This document shows positions 27,801-35,424 of a DNA stretch of 57,502 bases, piece after piece. This stretch comes from DATADF01 sp046263155 (GTDB lineage Bacteria > Actinomycetota > CADDZG01 > WHSQ01). Numbering within the stretch: position 1 is the stretch's first letter; each line of letters begins with the position of its first letter. The position numbers and the translations under genes were made by a program. The notes beneath the pieces are model-generated. The model was not told where the DNA came from and did no database searches. It worked only from the letters and a program-made list of their open reading frames with translations. The stretch covers positions 1 through 57,502 of the forward strand of contig JBHELF010000019.1 in the NCBI GenBank assembly GCA_046263155.1, in the 5' to 3' direction.

Positions 27801-28064
27801 GCCGTGGTGTGGCTCTCGGAAGCAGCTAATCCCCGCTGGCGGGCGACGCTTGAAGGCGTTCGTCTGCCGAAGACCGATGGGGGTTGGGGAAACGCATTTT
27901 CGGTCGCGTCCGACTTGAACGGCGAACTGAGCGTCTCGTACCCATATCGCGTCTCCAACGTCTTGATCCTGTTTGCAGTCGGCCTTGGTTGGATCGTCGT
28001 GTTGGGTGCCTCGCTGGGACGATCGCGAGCCGGTGAATCCACTAACGCTGGAGTGCGCCGGTGA
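24888..28064 (+). CDS. Large membrane protein with N-terminal GT2 glycosyltransferase domain
   Basis: A 1058-residue protein. Residues about 22-260 form a GT2 (GT-A) domain with VLVTHQGKAWIRRCL, VLVVDDASPDS, the metal-binding LHDDAEL, and the acceptor or catalytic EDLDLCWRARIAGH. The middle (about 280-780) has many hydrophobic helices, and the C-terminal 280 residues are mostly soluble and probably extracytoplasmic. Actinobacteria encode such GT2-polytopic proteins next to a DUF5719 protein, as here (next gene overlaps by GTGA), and near whiB/manB. A role in transferring a sugar onto a lipid carrier or envelope polymer is inferred. Mid-sequence low-complexity Ala/Leu stretches are membrane helices, not repeats. 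Confidence 0.85.
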   Translation: MAVTLPTTRTRAAKPRRGPEPTVLAVLVTHQGKAWIRRCLVALNTQTYKSLDVLVVDDASPDSRQPPALRRIVKRHLQRRRWAVFRTPRPLGFGGAVNWALSRVRTRVDLLLFLHDDAELDRDAVEKMVQRLRGEASTAIVGPKIVSWDDPERLEEVGMAADRFGYPYKGLEEGEIDLGQHDVAAEVFFVSSTCMLVRHDVFRDLRGFDARMRAFAEDLDLCWRARIAGHGVRVEPEARARHAMALATGQRASPFLPIRYFIRRNRLRAVAKSASSLRLLALIPQYVLLALAEMIGFVVLRQPREILNLTRALAWNAAALPSTLAERARVQGVRRIPDRRLLRYTVRQSTRVRSYVGHQAERLEEAWAHRAEVFARGSGGFRTLVARVKGVPGVVFLVALFALLLGFRHALWTPPIALGELLPFPDRAAGAWRAFLTPWQSTGLGQPGPAAPLLALLGGFPFLSLGSAGGAQKLLLVVLGGASFVGAYRLVAPVVDRPARILAGVVYTLGPLGYSGIRNGALGALVFGAAAPFALLALIRLTGWERPPGWARGASIARLALAAAISAAAVPGSLILYGIAALVLAGARAFLDRPEKAGRGLTGIGIALLAGWALLLPWSAGWFSTGGAFDLLRAPSTWRVYSGSFSGDGLLAVVLGQMPEGLALWGLAGPVFGLVAVGVGEGQRRRLALGMWGVIAAIGWLANLTGSGFLRPLVASPIEAGVLVSVAFAALAGLGLGAFRLDLPRRGLGIVHPLTVGAIALALFLLLASGLPALWRGDWGPGRGVDRAPAEVVEQARSVLAAEARQVGQLRALWVGEAWSPPQPSVMRPPRSYFVTGSRGQVLTDNFENSSESSDDFLARAVGSIEADATDRGGSLLGAFNIRFVVVDRNGRPSSWLRQRDLALLRSEPAYLLFENQSPIVHAGLFEEIPIYVRAVSEGEAVLSGGRAPAQRRALEPSSSRAYHAADVAGPAVVWLSEAANPRWRATLEGVRLPKTDGGWGNAFSVASDLNGELSVSYPYRVSNVLILFAVGLGWIVVLGASLGRSRAGESTNAGVRR

Positions 28065-29449
28065 ACCGTTATCCACGCGACACGTTTTTCGGCGTAACCG
28101 TCTTCTTGGTCATTGTCGCGGGAGCGGTAGCCGATCCCCTCATGAGGACGGTCACAGCCTCTCGGCCGTCGTCGCCGCGAACCGCGCCTATCACCGTGGC
28201 CACTCTTTTCTGCCCCCCTCCGTTGCGCAGCGGACGGTCTACCGAGCGCATCGTGATCGCGGCCGCCTCGGATTCCAAGACGACGTTAGGGATCGAAGCC
28301 ATCGAGGCACGTCGCCGAGAGCTGCGGCCCGGCCGGTTGAGCACCACGACCTTCCGAGGAGATGCGCCGCCGGTTGATGTGGTCGGGTACGGCGGTGAGC
28401 TTGACGCCTATGTGGCGCAAACATTCAAGCGCCCGGTAGGCGGGTCCGCGTCCGCGCGCTGCGCGCCTCAGGCGGCGACCGATTGGTACTTCCCTTCCGG
28501 TTCGACAGCACTGAACTCGGACGAGAGGTTGATCGTCTACAACCCCTTTCCCGAGGACGCGGTCGTAACGATCACCTTGTACGGTCCGCGCGGCAGAAGC
28601 AACAAGGCGAACCTCGCGAATATCCCGATAGCCGGCAAGGCATCCATCGGAATTCAACTGAACGATTTCGTTCCGACACGTGGATTTGTGTCGGCCTCCG
28701 TCCATGCCGAACGAGGGCGGGTCGTCGCGTGGAAGGTCCTCGTGCACGGGGGCAAGGAAGTGAGCGGGGCCGAGATGACTCTGGGCGCCAACGAGGCCTC
28801 AGACATCTGGTACTTCCCGGAGGGCGGGGTCGGCTCGGGCATCGAGGAGGCGATCAGCGTGATCAATCCCGGCGACGCAGAGGCTCTGGTGACGGTCTCG
28901 TTGGTCACCGCGCGGGAGACGGTCCAGCCTCCGAAGTTGGTGGACGTCGTTGTGCCCCCTCTCTCCTCGCGTCGAATCTCGTTTTCGGAACGAGTCGGTG
29001 GGTCCCAAAGCCGCCTCGGCGGAGTCGGCGCGATCGTTCGGACTACGAACGGCGTGCCGATCGTGGCGGAGAGAACCCTGCGCTATGAGGGGGGCACCCT
29101 CGACGGCGTCTCGAGTGAGATCGGAATCCCGACGACCGGCCGGCTGTGGCGCCTGGGACCGGCGGCGGCAAGCCCCGACAACGACGCGCTGGTGGTCATC
29201 AATGCGGATGCGGCCGCAGTGACTCTCGACATCCGCCTCCTACAGGTCGACCGAGGACCGCGATCGCCCGGCGCGCTGCAAGGAATCCGAGTTCCGGCCG
29301 GCGGCAGATTCAAGGTGCCGCTCGCCACCTGGACGGGAGGGATCCCTATGGTGGCCGAGATATCGGCTTCGGGCGAGATCGTGGCCGAGCGCGTGTCCTA
29401 TTCCACCGGAGCGGCCGACGTGGGAGCTTTGATGGGCACCCCATTCTGA
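28061..29449 (+). CDS. DUF5719 family protein
   Basis: A 462-residue protein with an N-terminal membrane or signal helix (about residues 8-27) and an extracytoplasmic region. Three related modules of about 100 residues are visible, each opening with a WYFP or LWRLG turn and an IVYNP, SVINP or VVINA strand. This fits the DUF5719 family, which is confined to actinobacteria and paired with the GT2 membrane protein. The start overlaps the previous stop by four bases, so translation is coupled and the two products probably act together. Function is unknown; no catalytic motif is seen. Its stop is three bases from the stop of the convergent GATase gene. Confidence 0.82.
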   Translation: MNRYPRDTFFGVTVFLVIVAGAVADPLMRTVTASRPSSPRTAPITVATLFCPPPLRSGRSTERIVIAAASDSKTTLGIEAIEARRRELRPGRLSTTTFRGDAPPVDVVGYGGELDAYVAQTFKRPVGGSASARCAPQAATDWYFPSGSTALNSDERLIVYNPFPEDAVVTITLYGPRGRSNKANLANIPIAGKASIGIQLNDFVPTRGFVSASVHAERGRVVAWKVLVHGGKEVSGAEMTLGANEASDIWYFPEGGVGSGIEEAISVINPGDAEALVTVSLVTARETVQPPKLVDVVVPPLSSRRISFSERVGGSQSRLGGVGAIVRTTNGVPIVAERTLRYEGGTLDGVSSEIGIPTTGRLWRLGPAAASPDNDALVVINADAAAVTLDIRLLQVDRGPRSPGALQGIRVPAGGRFKVPLATWTGGIPMVAEISASGEIVAERVSYSTGAADVGALMGTPF

Positions 29450-29452
29450 GGA

Positions 29453-30262
29453 CTACTCGGCGCCCGCTCCGATCGCCCGACGCGTTGCAAAACGTCGGGT
29501 TGCGCGCACAAAGCCATTGAACAGCTTCTGTTGTGGCGGATGATCGGCCGCCATCAGCTCGGGATGCCACTGCACGCCGACTACCCAATCGTGTTGCACC
29601 GACAGGACAGCCTCGAGCACTCCGTCCTCGGCCCACGCGATTGGTTTCAGAGCCGGGGCGATGAGGTCTAGGCCCTGGTGATGCGAGGAGTTGACCTGCA
29701 CGCGGTCGCTACCGAGCGCACGAGCGACCTCGTTTCCGGGCTCGAGGCGTAGTTCGTGTACGGGATCGGGACCGTGCGGCAGGTTGTGCTCCAGGCGCCC
29801 GGGCCGATCCGCGAGGTGCTGTTCCAGGGTTCCCCCAAGGTGCACATTCAAGATCTGCATGCCATGACAGATGGCCAGCACGGGCACATCTCTCTCGAGA
29901 GCGGCGGCGAGGAGCGTTAGCTCAAAGTCGTCTCGTCGCCGATTCATCCCGCGGATCTTTGGATGTGCCTCCGCACCGTAAAGGGCGGGGTCAATGTCGC
30001 CACCACCGGGAAGCAGGAGCCCGACGGCGCCGTCCATTGCCGATGCATCGTCCGGATCCAGGCCGGCGCTCACCTGAAGGTCGGGGGGCGCGGTTTCGGC
30101 AGGCAAGACCGAGAAGGTCGAAAAGACCCGAGCGTCGGCGCCGGCACTACGTAACGCCTGAACGTAGGGGAGGGGAAGCCGGGCGTGGCCTTCCCGCCAC
30201 TGCCCGACCACTACTACATGGCCTTGAGGCTCCTCACTTTCCGGCTCACTCGTGTTATCCAA
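29453..30262 (-). CDS. Gamma-glutamyl-gamma-aminobutyrate hydrolase family class I GATase
   Basis: A 269-residue class I glutamine-amidotransferase-fold hydrolase (PuuD/peptidase C26 type). The nucleophile cysteine is in VLAICHGMQILNV near residue 130. The oxyanion GGGD motif precedes it (LLLPGGGDIDPALYG), and the catalytic histidine-glutamate pair is in VGVQWHPELMA near residue 234. Relatives remove glutamate from gamma-glutamyl amines in putrescine breakdown; no other puu genes are nearby, so the substrate is open. The frame opens with TTG 30262, and a later GTG at the VVGQW segment is possible. It is convergent with the DUF5719 gene and divergent from the cystathionine enzyme. Confidence 0.87.
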   Translation of the reverse strand: MDNTSEPESEEPQGHVVVVGQWREGHARLPLPYVQALRSAGADARVFSTFSVLPAETAPPDLQVSAGLDPDDASAMDGAVGLLLPGGGDIDPALYGAEAHPKIRGMNRRRDDFELTLLAAALERDVPVLAICHGMQILNVHLGGTLEQHLADRPGRLEHNLPHGPDPVHELRLEPGNEVARALGSDRVQVNSSHHQGLDLIAPALKPIAWAEDGVLEAVLSVQHDWVVGVQWHPELMAADHPPQQKLFNGFVRATRRFATRRAIGAGAE

Positions 30263-30290
30263 ACCGCTTGAATCCTTTCAACGGAGACCC

Positions 30291-31442
30291 ATGAGCGAGG
30301 ATATGCGCTTCGAAACGGCGGCCATTCATGCCGGACAGGATCCCGACACGGCAACAGGCGCCGTGATCGTTCCCATCTATCAGACCTCGACCTACGCGCA
30401 GGAAGAGGTAGGAAAACACAAAGGGTTCGAATATTCGCGAACCGACAACCCCACCCGGCGGGCTCTCGAGACATGTCTCGCGACGCTCGAAGGTACCGCG
30501 GATGCGTTGAGCTTTTCCTCCGGAATGGCTGCGATCACGACCTTGGCTTTGACGTTGAAGAGCGGGGACCGCGTCCTGATACCCGACGATGCCTACGGCG
30601 GTACCTATCGCCTGTTCGCCCGGGTGCTTGCCGACCTGGGGGTTGGCTGCGACACCGTGAACATGGCGGATCTCGAAGCCACGCGTGCGGCTTTCACCGA
30701 CCGGACGCGGCTTGTCATCGCCGAAACGCCGACGAACCCTCTGCTAAAGATCTTGGATCTGGAGGCCTTGGCGGGGATGTGCCGAGCTTCAGATGTCGTC
30801 TTTGCGGTCGACAACACATTCGCAACTCCGTTCGTGCAAAGACCTCTCGATCTCGGCGCCGACGTGGCCATTTACTCCGCCACCAAATACCTGGGCGGTC
30901 ATTCCGATTTGGTGATGGGCACCATCGCGACGTCTGATACGGAGCTGACGGAGCGACTGCACTTCCTTCGTAACGCGGCCGGGACGGGCCCGGGGCCGTT
31001 CGACTGCTGGCTCCTGTTGCGCGGATTGAAGACGCTCGCGCTCCGCATGCGGGCTCACTCGCTGGGAGCCGCACGAGTGGCGCGCTGGCTGTCCGAGCAG
31101 CCGGGGGTGGCGCGAGTCCACTATCCGGGACTGCCCGAGTTTCCCGGGCACGAGATCGCGACTCGGCAGATGTCGGAGGCGGGCGAGCCTCTTTACGGAG
31201 GCGTGATCTCTATCGAGTTCGATTCGGAGGAACGCGCACTCGAGGTTTGCAAAAAGACGAAGCTGTTCTTCTTGGCCGAATCGTTGGGTGGGGTGGAATC
31301 CCTCATTGAACATCCGGCGCGGATGACTCACATGAGCGTTACCGACTCGCCCCTCGCGGTGCCGCCCACGCTGCTGCGACTGTCGGTCGGGATCGAACAC
31401 CCCGACGACCTGATCGCCGATCTAGAGCAGGCGCTCGGCTAG
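30291..31442 (+). CDS. Cystathionine gamma-synthase/gamma-lyase (Cys/Met metabolism PLP enzyme)
   Basis: A 383-residue PLP enzyme of the Cys/Met metabolism family. The PLP lysine lies in YSATKYLGGHSDLVMG near residue 205. TSTYAQE, the SSGMAAI phosphate loop, LVIAETPTNPLL and the late SLGGVESLIEHPARMTH are all present. An upstream TTG at 30252 would lengthen it, but GGAG (30283-30286) four bases before ATG 30291 marks the better start. It faces a cystathionine beta-synthase gene only eight bases away (convergent), and ahcY is present further on. The reverse route homocysteine to cystathionine to cysteine therefore favours gamma-lyase activity. Gamma-synthase (MetB) activity cannot be excluded from sequence. 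Confidence 0.9.
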   Translation: MSEDMRFETAAIHAGQDPDTATGAVIVPIYQTSTYAQEEVGKHKGFEYSRTDNPTRRALETCLATLEGTADALSFSSGMAAITTLALTLKSGDRVLIPDDAYGGTYRLFARVLADLGVGCDTVNMADLEATRAAFTDRTRLVIAETPTNPLLKILDLEALAGMCRASDVVFAVDNTFATPFVQRPLDLGADVAIYSATKYLGGHSDLVMGTIATSDTELTERLHFLRNAAGTGPGPFDCWLLLRGLKTLALRMRAHSLGAARVARWLSEQPGVARVHYPGLPEFPGHEIATRQMSEAGEPLYGGVISIEFDSEERALEVCKKTKLFFLAESLGGVESLIEHPARMTHMSVTDSPLAVPPTLLRLSVGIEHPDDLIADLEQALG

Positions 31443-31450
31443 CCGGGAAA

Positions 31451-32839
31451 TCAGACCGCGGGTTGGTGTGCGAGGAACTCGAGGAGATCGGCGCGGGTCA
31501 GGACGCCCGTGGGACGCGATCCCTCGGCCACCACGATCGCTTCGGCGCCGCGCGAGAGATCCGCAAACATCTCGTCTACCCCTGCGGTCGCCTGCACAAC
31601 GGGGAGCGGTGGATCCATAACCTCGACCACCTCGCGTCCTATTGCGTCGCGGTCACGAAAGACGCGGTCGAGCAGGCCTCGTTCGTGTATCGAGCCGATC
31701 AAGTCGGAGATATTGGCGGGGGAATCGTTCTTGGCGACAGGCACCTGAGAGATTCCATATTCCTGGAGAATGTCGATGGCGCGGCCCACCTTTTCATGGG
31801 AGGGAACGATGACCAGAGCCGGCATCTGCGCCGCGAAGCGATGTTTCTCCGACATTACGGCTCCGATGCGCGCCGCCGTCCCCGGCCGGTCGATGAAACC
31901 ATGCTCCCGCATCCAAGCCTCGTTGTAGAGCTTCGAAAGGTAGTTGCGACCCGAGTCCGGAATGATGACCACGACGAGGTGCTCGGGTCCGAGCTCCTTG
32001 CCGATCTCCAGGGCGGCCCAGACCGCCGTGCCGCCGGAGCCTCCTAGAAGGACGCCTTCCTCGCGCGTCACGCGTCGGGCGGTAACGAAAGAGTCTCTGT
32101 CGGACACAGTGAACCACCGGTCGACGATGTCGCGATCTAAGGTGTCGGGCCACGATTCCTTACCGATTCCTTCGACGAGGTAGGGACCGATCTCGTCGTT
32201 CGTGAAGATGGAGCCCTCCGGGTCGGCACCCACTATCACGATGTCGGGGTTCTTCTCTTTGAGGTAGCGACCGGCACCGCTGATGGTTCCTCCCGTGCCG
32301 ACGCCGACGACGAAATGAGTTACGCGGCCGTCGGTCTGCTCCCAGATCTCGGGGCCGGTCGATTCGTAGTGGGCCTCCGGGTTGGCTTCGTTGTGATACT
32401 GGTTCGGTTGAAATGCTCCGGGAATCTCCTCGGTGAGCCTGTCCGCCACCCGGTAGTAGGACTCTGGAGAGTCGGGTGCAACCGCCGTCGGAGTGATCAC
32501 GACCTCCGCTCCGTAGGCTCGGAGGAGCGAGATCTTCTCGGCACTCATCTTGTCCGGCATCGTGAAGATGCAGCGGTAGCCCTTGATCGCGGCAGCGATC
32601 GCAAGCCCGACGCCGGTATTCCCCGAGGTCGGCTCCACGATGGTTCCGCCCGCCTTTAGCTTGCCGGCGGCTTCGGCCGCCTCGATCATGCGGATGCCGA
32701 TTCGATCCTTGACGCTGCCGCCCGGATTGAACATCTCGAGCTTCCCCACGAGCTGACAACTGAGATCCCGACCGACCCGAGCCAGGCGCAACAGAGGCGT
32801 GTTGCCCAAGGTGCCGAGCAAGGTCTCGTGAATCTCCAT
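31451..32839 (-). CDS. cbs: Cystathionine beta-synthase with C-terminal CBS pair
   Basis: A 462-residue PLP enzyme that joins serine (or O-acetylserine) and homocysteine into cystathionine. The catalytic domain has TPLLRLARVG, the PLP lysine in PGGSVKDRIG, the TSGNTGVGLA loop and VGTGGTISGAGRYLK. The C-terminal 125 residues form two CBS domains (VIVPSHEKVGRAID, then PPLPVVQATAGVDEMF), the regulatory nucleotide or SAM-binding module. A longer frame exists to 32962, but ATG 32839 gives the usual N-terminus. It is preceded by TTGCAG-17-AAGCAT ending seven bases upstream, a clear leaderless promoter. No N-terminal heme domain is present. Confidence 0.92.
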   Translation of the reverse strand: MEIHETLLGTLGNTPLLRLARVGRDLSCQLVGKLEMFNPGGSVKDRIGIRMIEAAEAAGKLKAGGTIVEPTSGNTGVGLAIAAAIKGYRCIFTMPDKMSAEKISLLRAYGAEVVITPTAVAPDSPESYYRVADRLTEEIPGAFQPNQYHNEANPEAHYESTGPEIWEQTDGRVTHFVVGVGTGGTISGAGRYLKEKNPDIVIVGADPEGSIFTNDEIGPYLVEGIGKESWPDTLDRDIVDRWFTVSDRDSFVTARRVTREEGVLLGGSGGTAVWAALEIGKELGPEHLVVVIIPDSGRNYLSKLYNEAWMREHGFIDRPGTAARIGAVMSEKHRFAAQMPALVIVPSHEKVGRAIDILQEYGISQVPVAKNDSPANISDLIGSIHERGLLDRVFRDRDAIGREVVEVMDPPLPVVQATAGVDEMFADLSRGAEAIVVAEGSRPTGVLTRADLLEFLAHQPAV

Positions 32840-32846
32840 GATGCAG

Positions 32847-32875
32847 ATGCTTGCCCACCCGACGGTTCCCTGCAA
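32847..32875 (-). promoter_or_regulatory. cbs promoter, leaderless type
   Basis: On the minus strand, TTGCAG (32875-32870), a 17-base spacer and AAGCAT (32852-32847) lie seven bases before ATG 32839. Transcription would start at the start codon. The same AAGCAT plus seven bases occurs at the whiB gene. Confidence 0.65.
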
Positions 32876-32971
32876 CCGCGCGGCAACCGAATGCTCGCGA
32901 ACGTCGTCTATAGGGGGCATGGTCCATAACGGGTGTTCACGGGAATGGACTCCCGGTACCATGATTCGGCG

Positions 32972-34192
32972 ATGGAGGAGCGAACGGTCCTGACAGCAGA
33001 ACCCGTAAAGGCGAACGCGGAGGTCATCCCCGATGTCGCGCGGCCGCGCCTCGGCAGGGCGGGATTGCTCGCGGGCGCACTGGTCTTGGCTTCCCTGTTG
33101 CTGGGGGCGGCGGGCGTCTCTTACGCCGGCTACGACTACTCCCGTAGATACCAGGGCCGCATCTTGCCGGGGGCCGAGATCGCCGGCGTGGCGGTCGGAG
33201 GACTAACGGCGGACGAGGCCGCGGCGAGGATTTCGGCCGCGGTGGCCCCGGATCTGAATCGGGAACTCAAGCTTCGCTGGCGCGATCGAACGTGGACGGT
33301 CACGCCCGAGGATCTCGGTGTTCGCACGAACGCAGAGGACCTGGTTGCCGAGGCTCTGCAGGCCAGCGCGGATACCTCGTTTCTCGAGCGGGTGAGGATG
33401 AGCCTCTTCAAGAAGCCGCTTGAGTTCGCGCGCGACGTCGACTACAGCTACCCGAGGGGCGAGCTACGCGGATTCGTCAAGGGGATCGCGTCCGGACTTG
33501 ACCGGCCGGCGCGCGACGCCCATATCGACTATTCGTCGGGATGGGTCGAGCTGAAGGACGCGCGCGAGGGTCGACGGTTGGTCGAAAAGAAGAGCCGCCG
33601 CGCGCTTCTGAGCGCCCTCGAGGCGGAGCGGGTAACCATGCGCCTGCCCGTGCGAATTGTGAAGCCAGCGGTCACAAAGGAAGCGTTCGGCCAAGTTCTG
33701 CTGCTCCATGTCGGGGAGAACAAGCTCTACTTGTACGAGGACGGCAAGATCGCGTATTCGTGGCCGGTCGCTACCGGACAGCCGGAGTACCCGACCCCCA
33801 CCGGTCTCTACGAGATCACCGAGAAGCGTTACATGCCGACTTGGGTGAACCCCGATCCCACAGGCTGGGGGGCCAGCATGCCCGCGTTCATTCCGCCGGG
33901 CCCCGGCAACCCCCTTGGCACGAGAGCCCTCAACTGGTCGGCGCCGGCGATTCGCTTTCACGGAACCTCCGCCGACTACTCGATCGGGTACAACGCGTCG
34001 CACGGCTGTGTGCGGCTGCACATGTGGGACGTGGAGCAGCTGTACGACCTCGTCGACGTGGGGACGCCCATCGTCTCCGTCAACTACGGGGGGCTCAGTC
34101 CGCTGTACGACTCCTCACCCGATCCCATACCCGTGGCGGAGGATGAGGCCGGAGGAGAGGCGACGGAGGCTCCGGGAAAGAAGGGCAACTAA
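32972..34192 (+). CDS. L,D-transpeptidase (YkuD domain) with VanW/PG-binding-4 domain
   Basis: A 406-residue membrane-anchored enzyme that makes 3-3 peptidoglycan crosslinks or attaches partners to peptidoglycan. One membrane helix lies at about residues 29-52. A PG-binding-4/VanW-type region covers about 60-215 (ILPGAEIAGVAVGGLT at its start). The YkuD catalytic domain covers about 235-370, with the conserved IRFHGT and the active-site cysteine in ASHGCVRLHMWD. ATG 32945 and GTG 32933 are possible, but these overlap the cbs promoter. ATG 32972 has CATGAT six bases upstream. The stop TAA is followed within one base by the tryptophan dioxygenase frame, so the pair may be coupled. Confidence 0.88.
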   Translation: MEERTVLTAEPVKANAEVIPDVARPRLGRAGLLAGALVLASLLLGAAGVSYAGYDYSRRYQGRILPGAEIAGVAVGGLTADEAAARISAAVAPDLNRELKLRWRDRTWTVTPEDLGVRTNAEDLVAEALQASADTSFLERVRMSLFKKPLEFARDVDYSYPRGELRGFVKGIASGLDRPARDAHIDYSSGWVELKDAREGRRLVEKKSRRALLSALEAERVTMRLPVRIVKPAVTKEAFGQVLLLHVGENKLYLYEDGKIAYSWPVATGQPEYPTPTGLYEITEKRYMPTWVNPDPTGWGASMPAFIPPGPGNPLGTRALNWSAPAIRFHGTSADYSIGYNASHGCVRLHMWDVEQLYDLVDVGTPIVSVNYGGLSPLYDSSPDPIPVAEDEAGGEATEAPGKKGN

Positions 34193-34992
34193 TCCCGACC
34201 GAGCGCCGCCCACCGAGGTTCGGCCAGGAAGACCGCAGGCTCTCCTACTCCACCTATCTCGGCCTCGACCAGGTTCTCAGCGCCCAGAAGCTTCTCTCCG
34301 ACCCGCCCGCCCACGATGAATTGCTGTTCATCGTCGTCCATCAAACCTACGAGCTCTGGTTCAAGGAACTTGTCTTCGAACTCGAGACGATCAGGGAGCT
34401 GACCTTCGCCAAGGAGTCCGAGCGAGCTCGCCACCTGCTTCACCGTGTGCATGTGATCGAGAACGTCCTGATCGAGCAGGTCCAGGTCCTGGAGAGCATG
34501 TCGCCGCAGGATTTTCTCGAGTTCCGCATGCATCTTGCGCCCGCGAGTGGTTTTCAATCCATTCAGTTCCGCGAGGTGGAGTTCCTCTCTGGGCTTAAGA
34601 ACCCGCGTTACCTCGACCTACTGGAGATGTCGCCCGACGACCGAGCGCGTCTCTCGCGCCGCCTCGAGGAGCCGACGTTATGGGACGCCTTCTGTGCCTT
34701 CCTCGAGAGTTCCGGTCTTCCGATGCCTGCGGACGATGAGCTCACCCGACGCGAGTCTTTGTTAACGGTGGCTCGCGATCGCCGCGCCTATGCCGAGGAG
34801 TTCTATCTCTCGGAGGCATTGCTGGACCACGACGAGCTTTTCTCGCTATGGCGGCAGCGCCATGTGCTGATGGTGGAGCGACAGATCGGGTCCAAGACCG
34901 GGACGGGGGGCTCAACCGGCGCGTCCTATCTGAGGACAACCCTGGAGAAAAAGTTCTTTCCCGAGCTGTGGGAGTTGCGCAGCTACCTCTAG
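34192..34992 (+). CDS. kynA: Tryptophan 2,3-dioxygenase, possibly with an AUC start
   Basis: Heme enzyme that opens tryptophan to N-formylkynurenine. YSTYLGLDQVLSAQKL is the typical N-terminal helix. The distal histidine is in VVHQTYELWFKEL and the proximal heme-ligand histidine in LWRQRHVLMVE, with the substrate-loop motif GTGGSTGASYL. All are intact. The first ATG/GTG/TTG in frame (TTG 34321) would delete the N-terminal helix. The only plausible earlier initiator is ATC 34192, which overlaps the upstream stop as TAATC and sits six bases after AGAAGGG. This mimics a normal TAATG coupling with the last base changed. From there the product is 266 residues, normal for the family. A sequencing error at one base would explain it equally well. 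Confidence 0.85.
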   Translation: MPTERRPPRFGQEDRRLSYSTYLGLDQVLSAQKLLSDPPAHDELLFIVVHQTYELWFKELVFELETIRELTFAKESERARHLLHRVHVIENVLIEQVQVLESMSPQDFLEFRMHLAPASGFQSIQFREVEFLSGLKNPRYLDLLEMSPDDRARLSRRLEEPTLWDAFCAFLESSGLPMPADDELTRRESLLTVARDRRAYAEEFYLSEALLDHDELFSLWRQRHVLMVERQIGSKTGTGGSTGASYLRTTLEKKFFPELWELRSYL

Positions 34993-34999
34993 CGAATCT

Positions 35000-35026
35000 G
35001 GGGCGGGCGGGTGGCCTGCCAACCGG
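35000..35026 (+). repeat. G-rich intergenic repeat, copy B
   Basis: GGGGCGGGCGGGTGGCC followed by TGCCAACCGG, eight bases after the dioxygenase stop. TGGCCTGCCA forms a short dyad. It lies about 80 bases upstream of the -10 of the small-RNA promoter. Confidence 0.6.
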
Positions 35027-35059
35027 AGTAGCACCGCGAAAATTTTCTTCCCGACCCGC

Positions 35060-35087
35060 TTGCAAAGTGCCGCGGGGGGATTATGAT
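35060..35087 (+). promoter_or_regulatory. Strong promoter of a candidate small RNA
   Basis: TTGCAA (35060-35065) and TATGAT (35082-35087) are separated by 16 bases, among the closest to consensus in the window. Predicted initiation is at about 35094, exactly where a hairpin arm begins. Confidence 0.6.
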
Positions 35088-35093
35088 GGCGCC

Positions 35094-35151
35094 GTACCTC
35101 GTAGAGATGAGTAGGTCTCGGCCGAAAGTCACTGCGAGGTACATTTTTTTT
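35094..35151 (+). ncRNA. Candidate hairpin small RNA of about 58 nt
   Basis: The predicted transcription start coincides with the left arm GTACCTCGTAG (35094-35104). It pairs with CTGCGAGGTAC (35132-35142) in an 11-pair stem with one U-G pair and a 27-nt loop. Eight T residues (35144-35151) follow directly, as in an intrinsic terminator. The whole RNA would be a single stem-loop with a U tail. It lies between convergent genes and has no open reading frame. Alternatively the hairpin is just the terminator of the dioxygenase gene, but that does not explain the strong promoter placed exactly before it. No known family is recognised. Confidence 0.5.
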
Positions 35152-35180
35152 CGGTAACGAACGGGTTGACTCACCCGAAC

Positions 35181-35369
35181 TTAAGTAGTGCCTTCTCGCA
35201 GATCGGCCTGAAGCGCTTTGACCTCGGCCCTTGATCGCCCGACCCGGATACTCAACTCCTCGGGGTCCAAGGCTTCGAGGGTTTCGTTGATGCAACTGAG
35301 GAGGGTTACCAACTCTTCCTCGGAGAGACGAAGCATCACGGCGTCCTCGGCCCTCTCGACCTTGGCCAC
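35181..35369 (-). CDS. Small conserved-type protein, unknown
   Basis: A 62-residue acidic protein rich in predicted helix (MLRLSEEELVTLLSCINETL, then SIRVGRSRAEVKALQADL). Short proteins of this shape are frequent in actinobacteria and have no known role. AAAGGAGG ends four bases before GTG 35369, a near-perfect ribosome binding site that strongly supports translation. It is a single gene between the small-RNA candidate and the alpha/beta hydrolase. A short hairpin (CGGGT/ACCCG, 35162-35177) follows its stop but lacks a T run. Confidence 0.72.
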   Translation of the reverse strand: MAKVERAEDAVMLRLSEEELVTLLSCINETLEALDPEELSIRVGRSRAEVKALQADLREGTT

Positions 35370-35424
35370 GGGGCCTCCTTTCCGTGGGCGCGGATTACAA
35401 AAGTTTTCTTGGGTACGTTGTTAC

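Noticed and set aside
34303..34314. Further copy of the G-rich repeat on the minus strand
   Set aside because: The match is short and lies within the conserved coding part of the dioxygenase.
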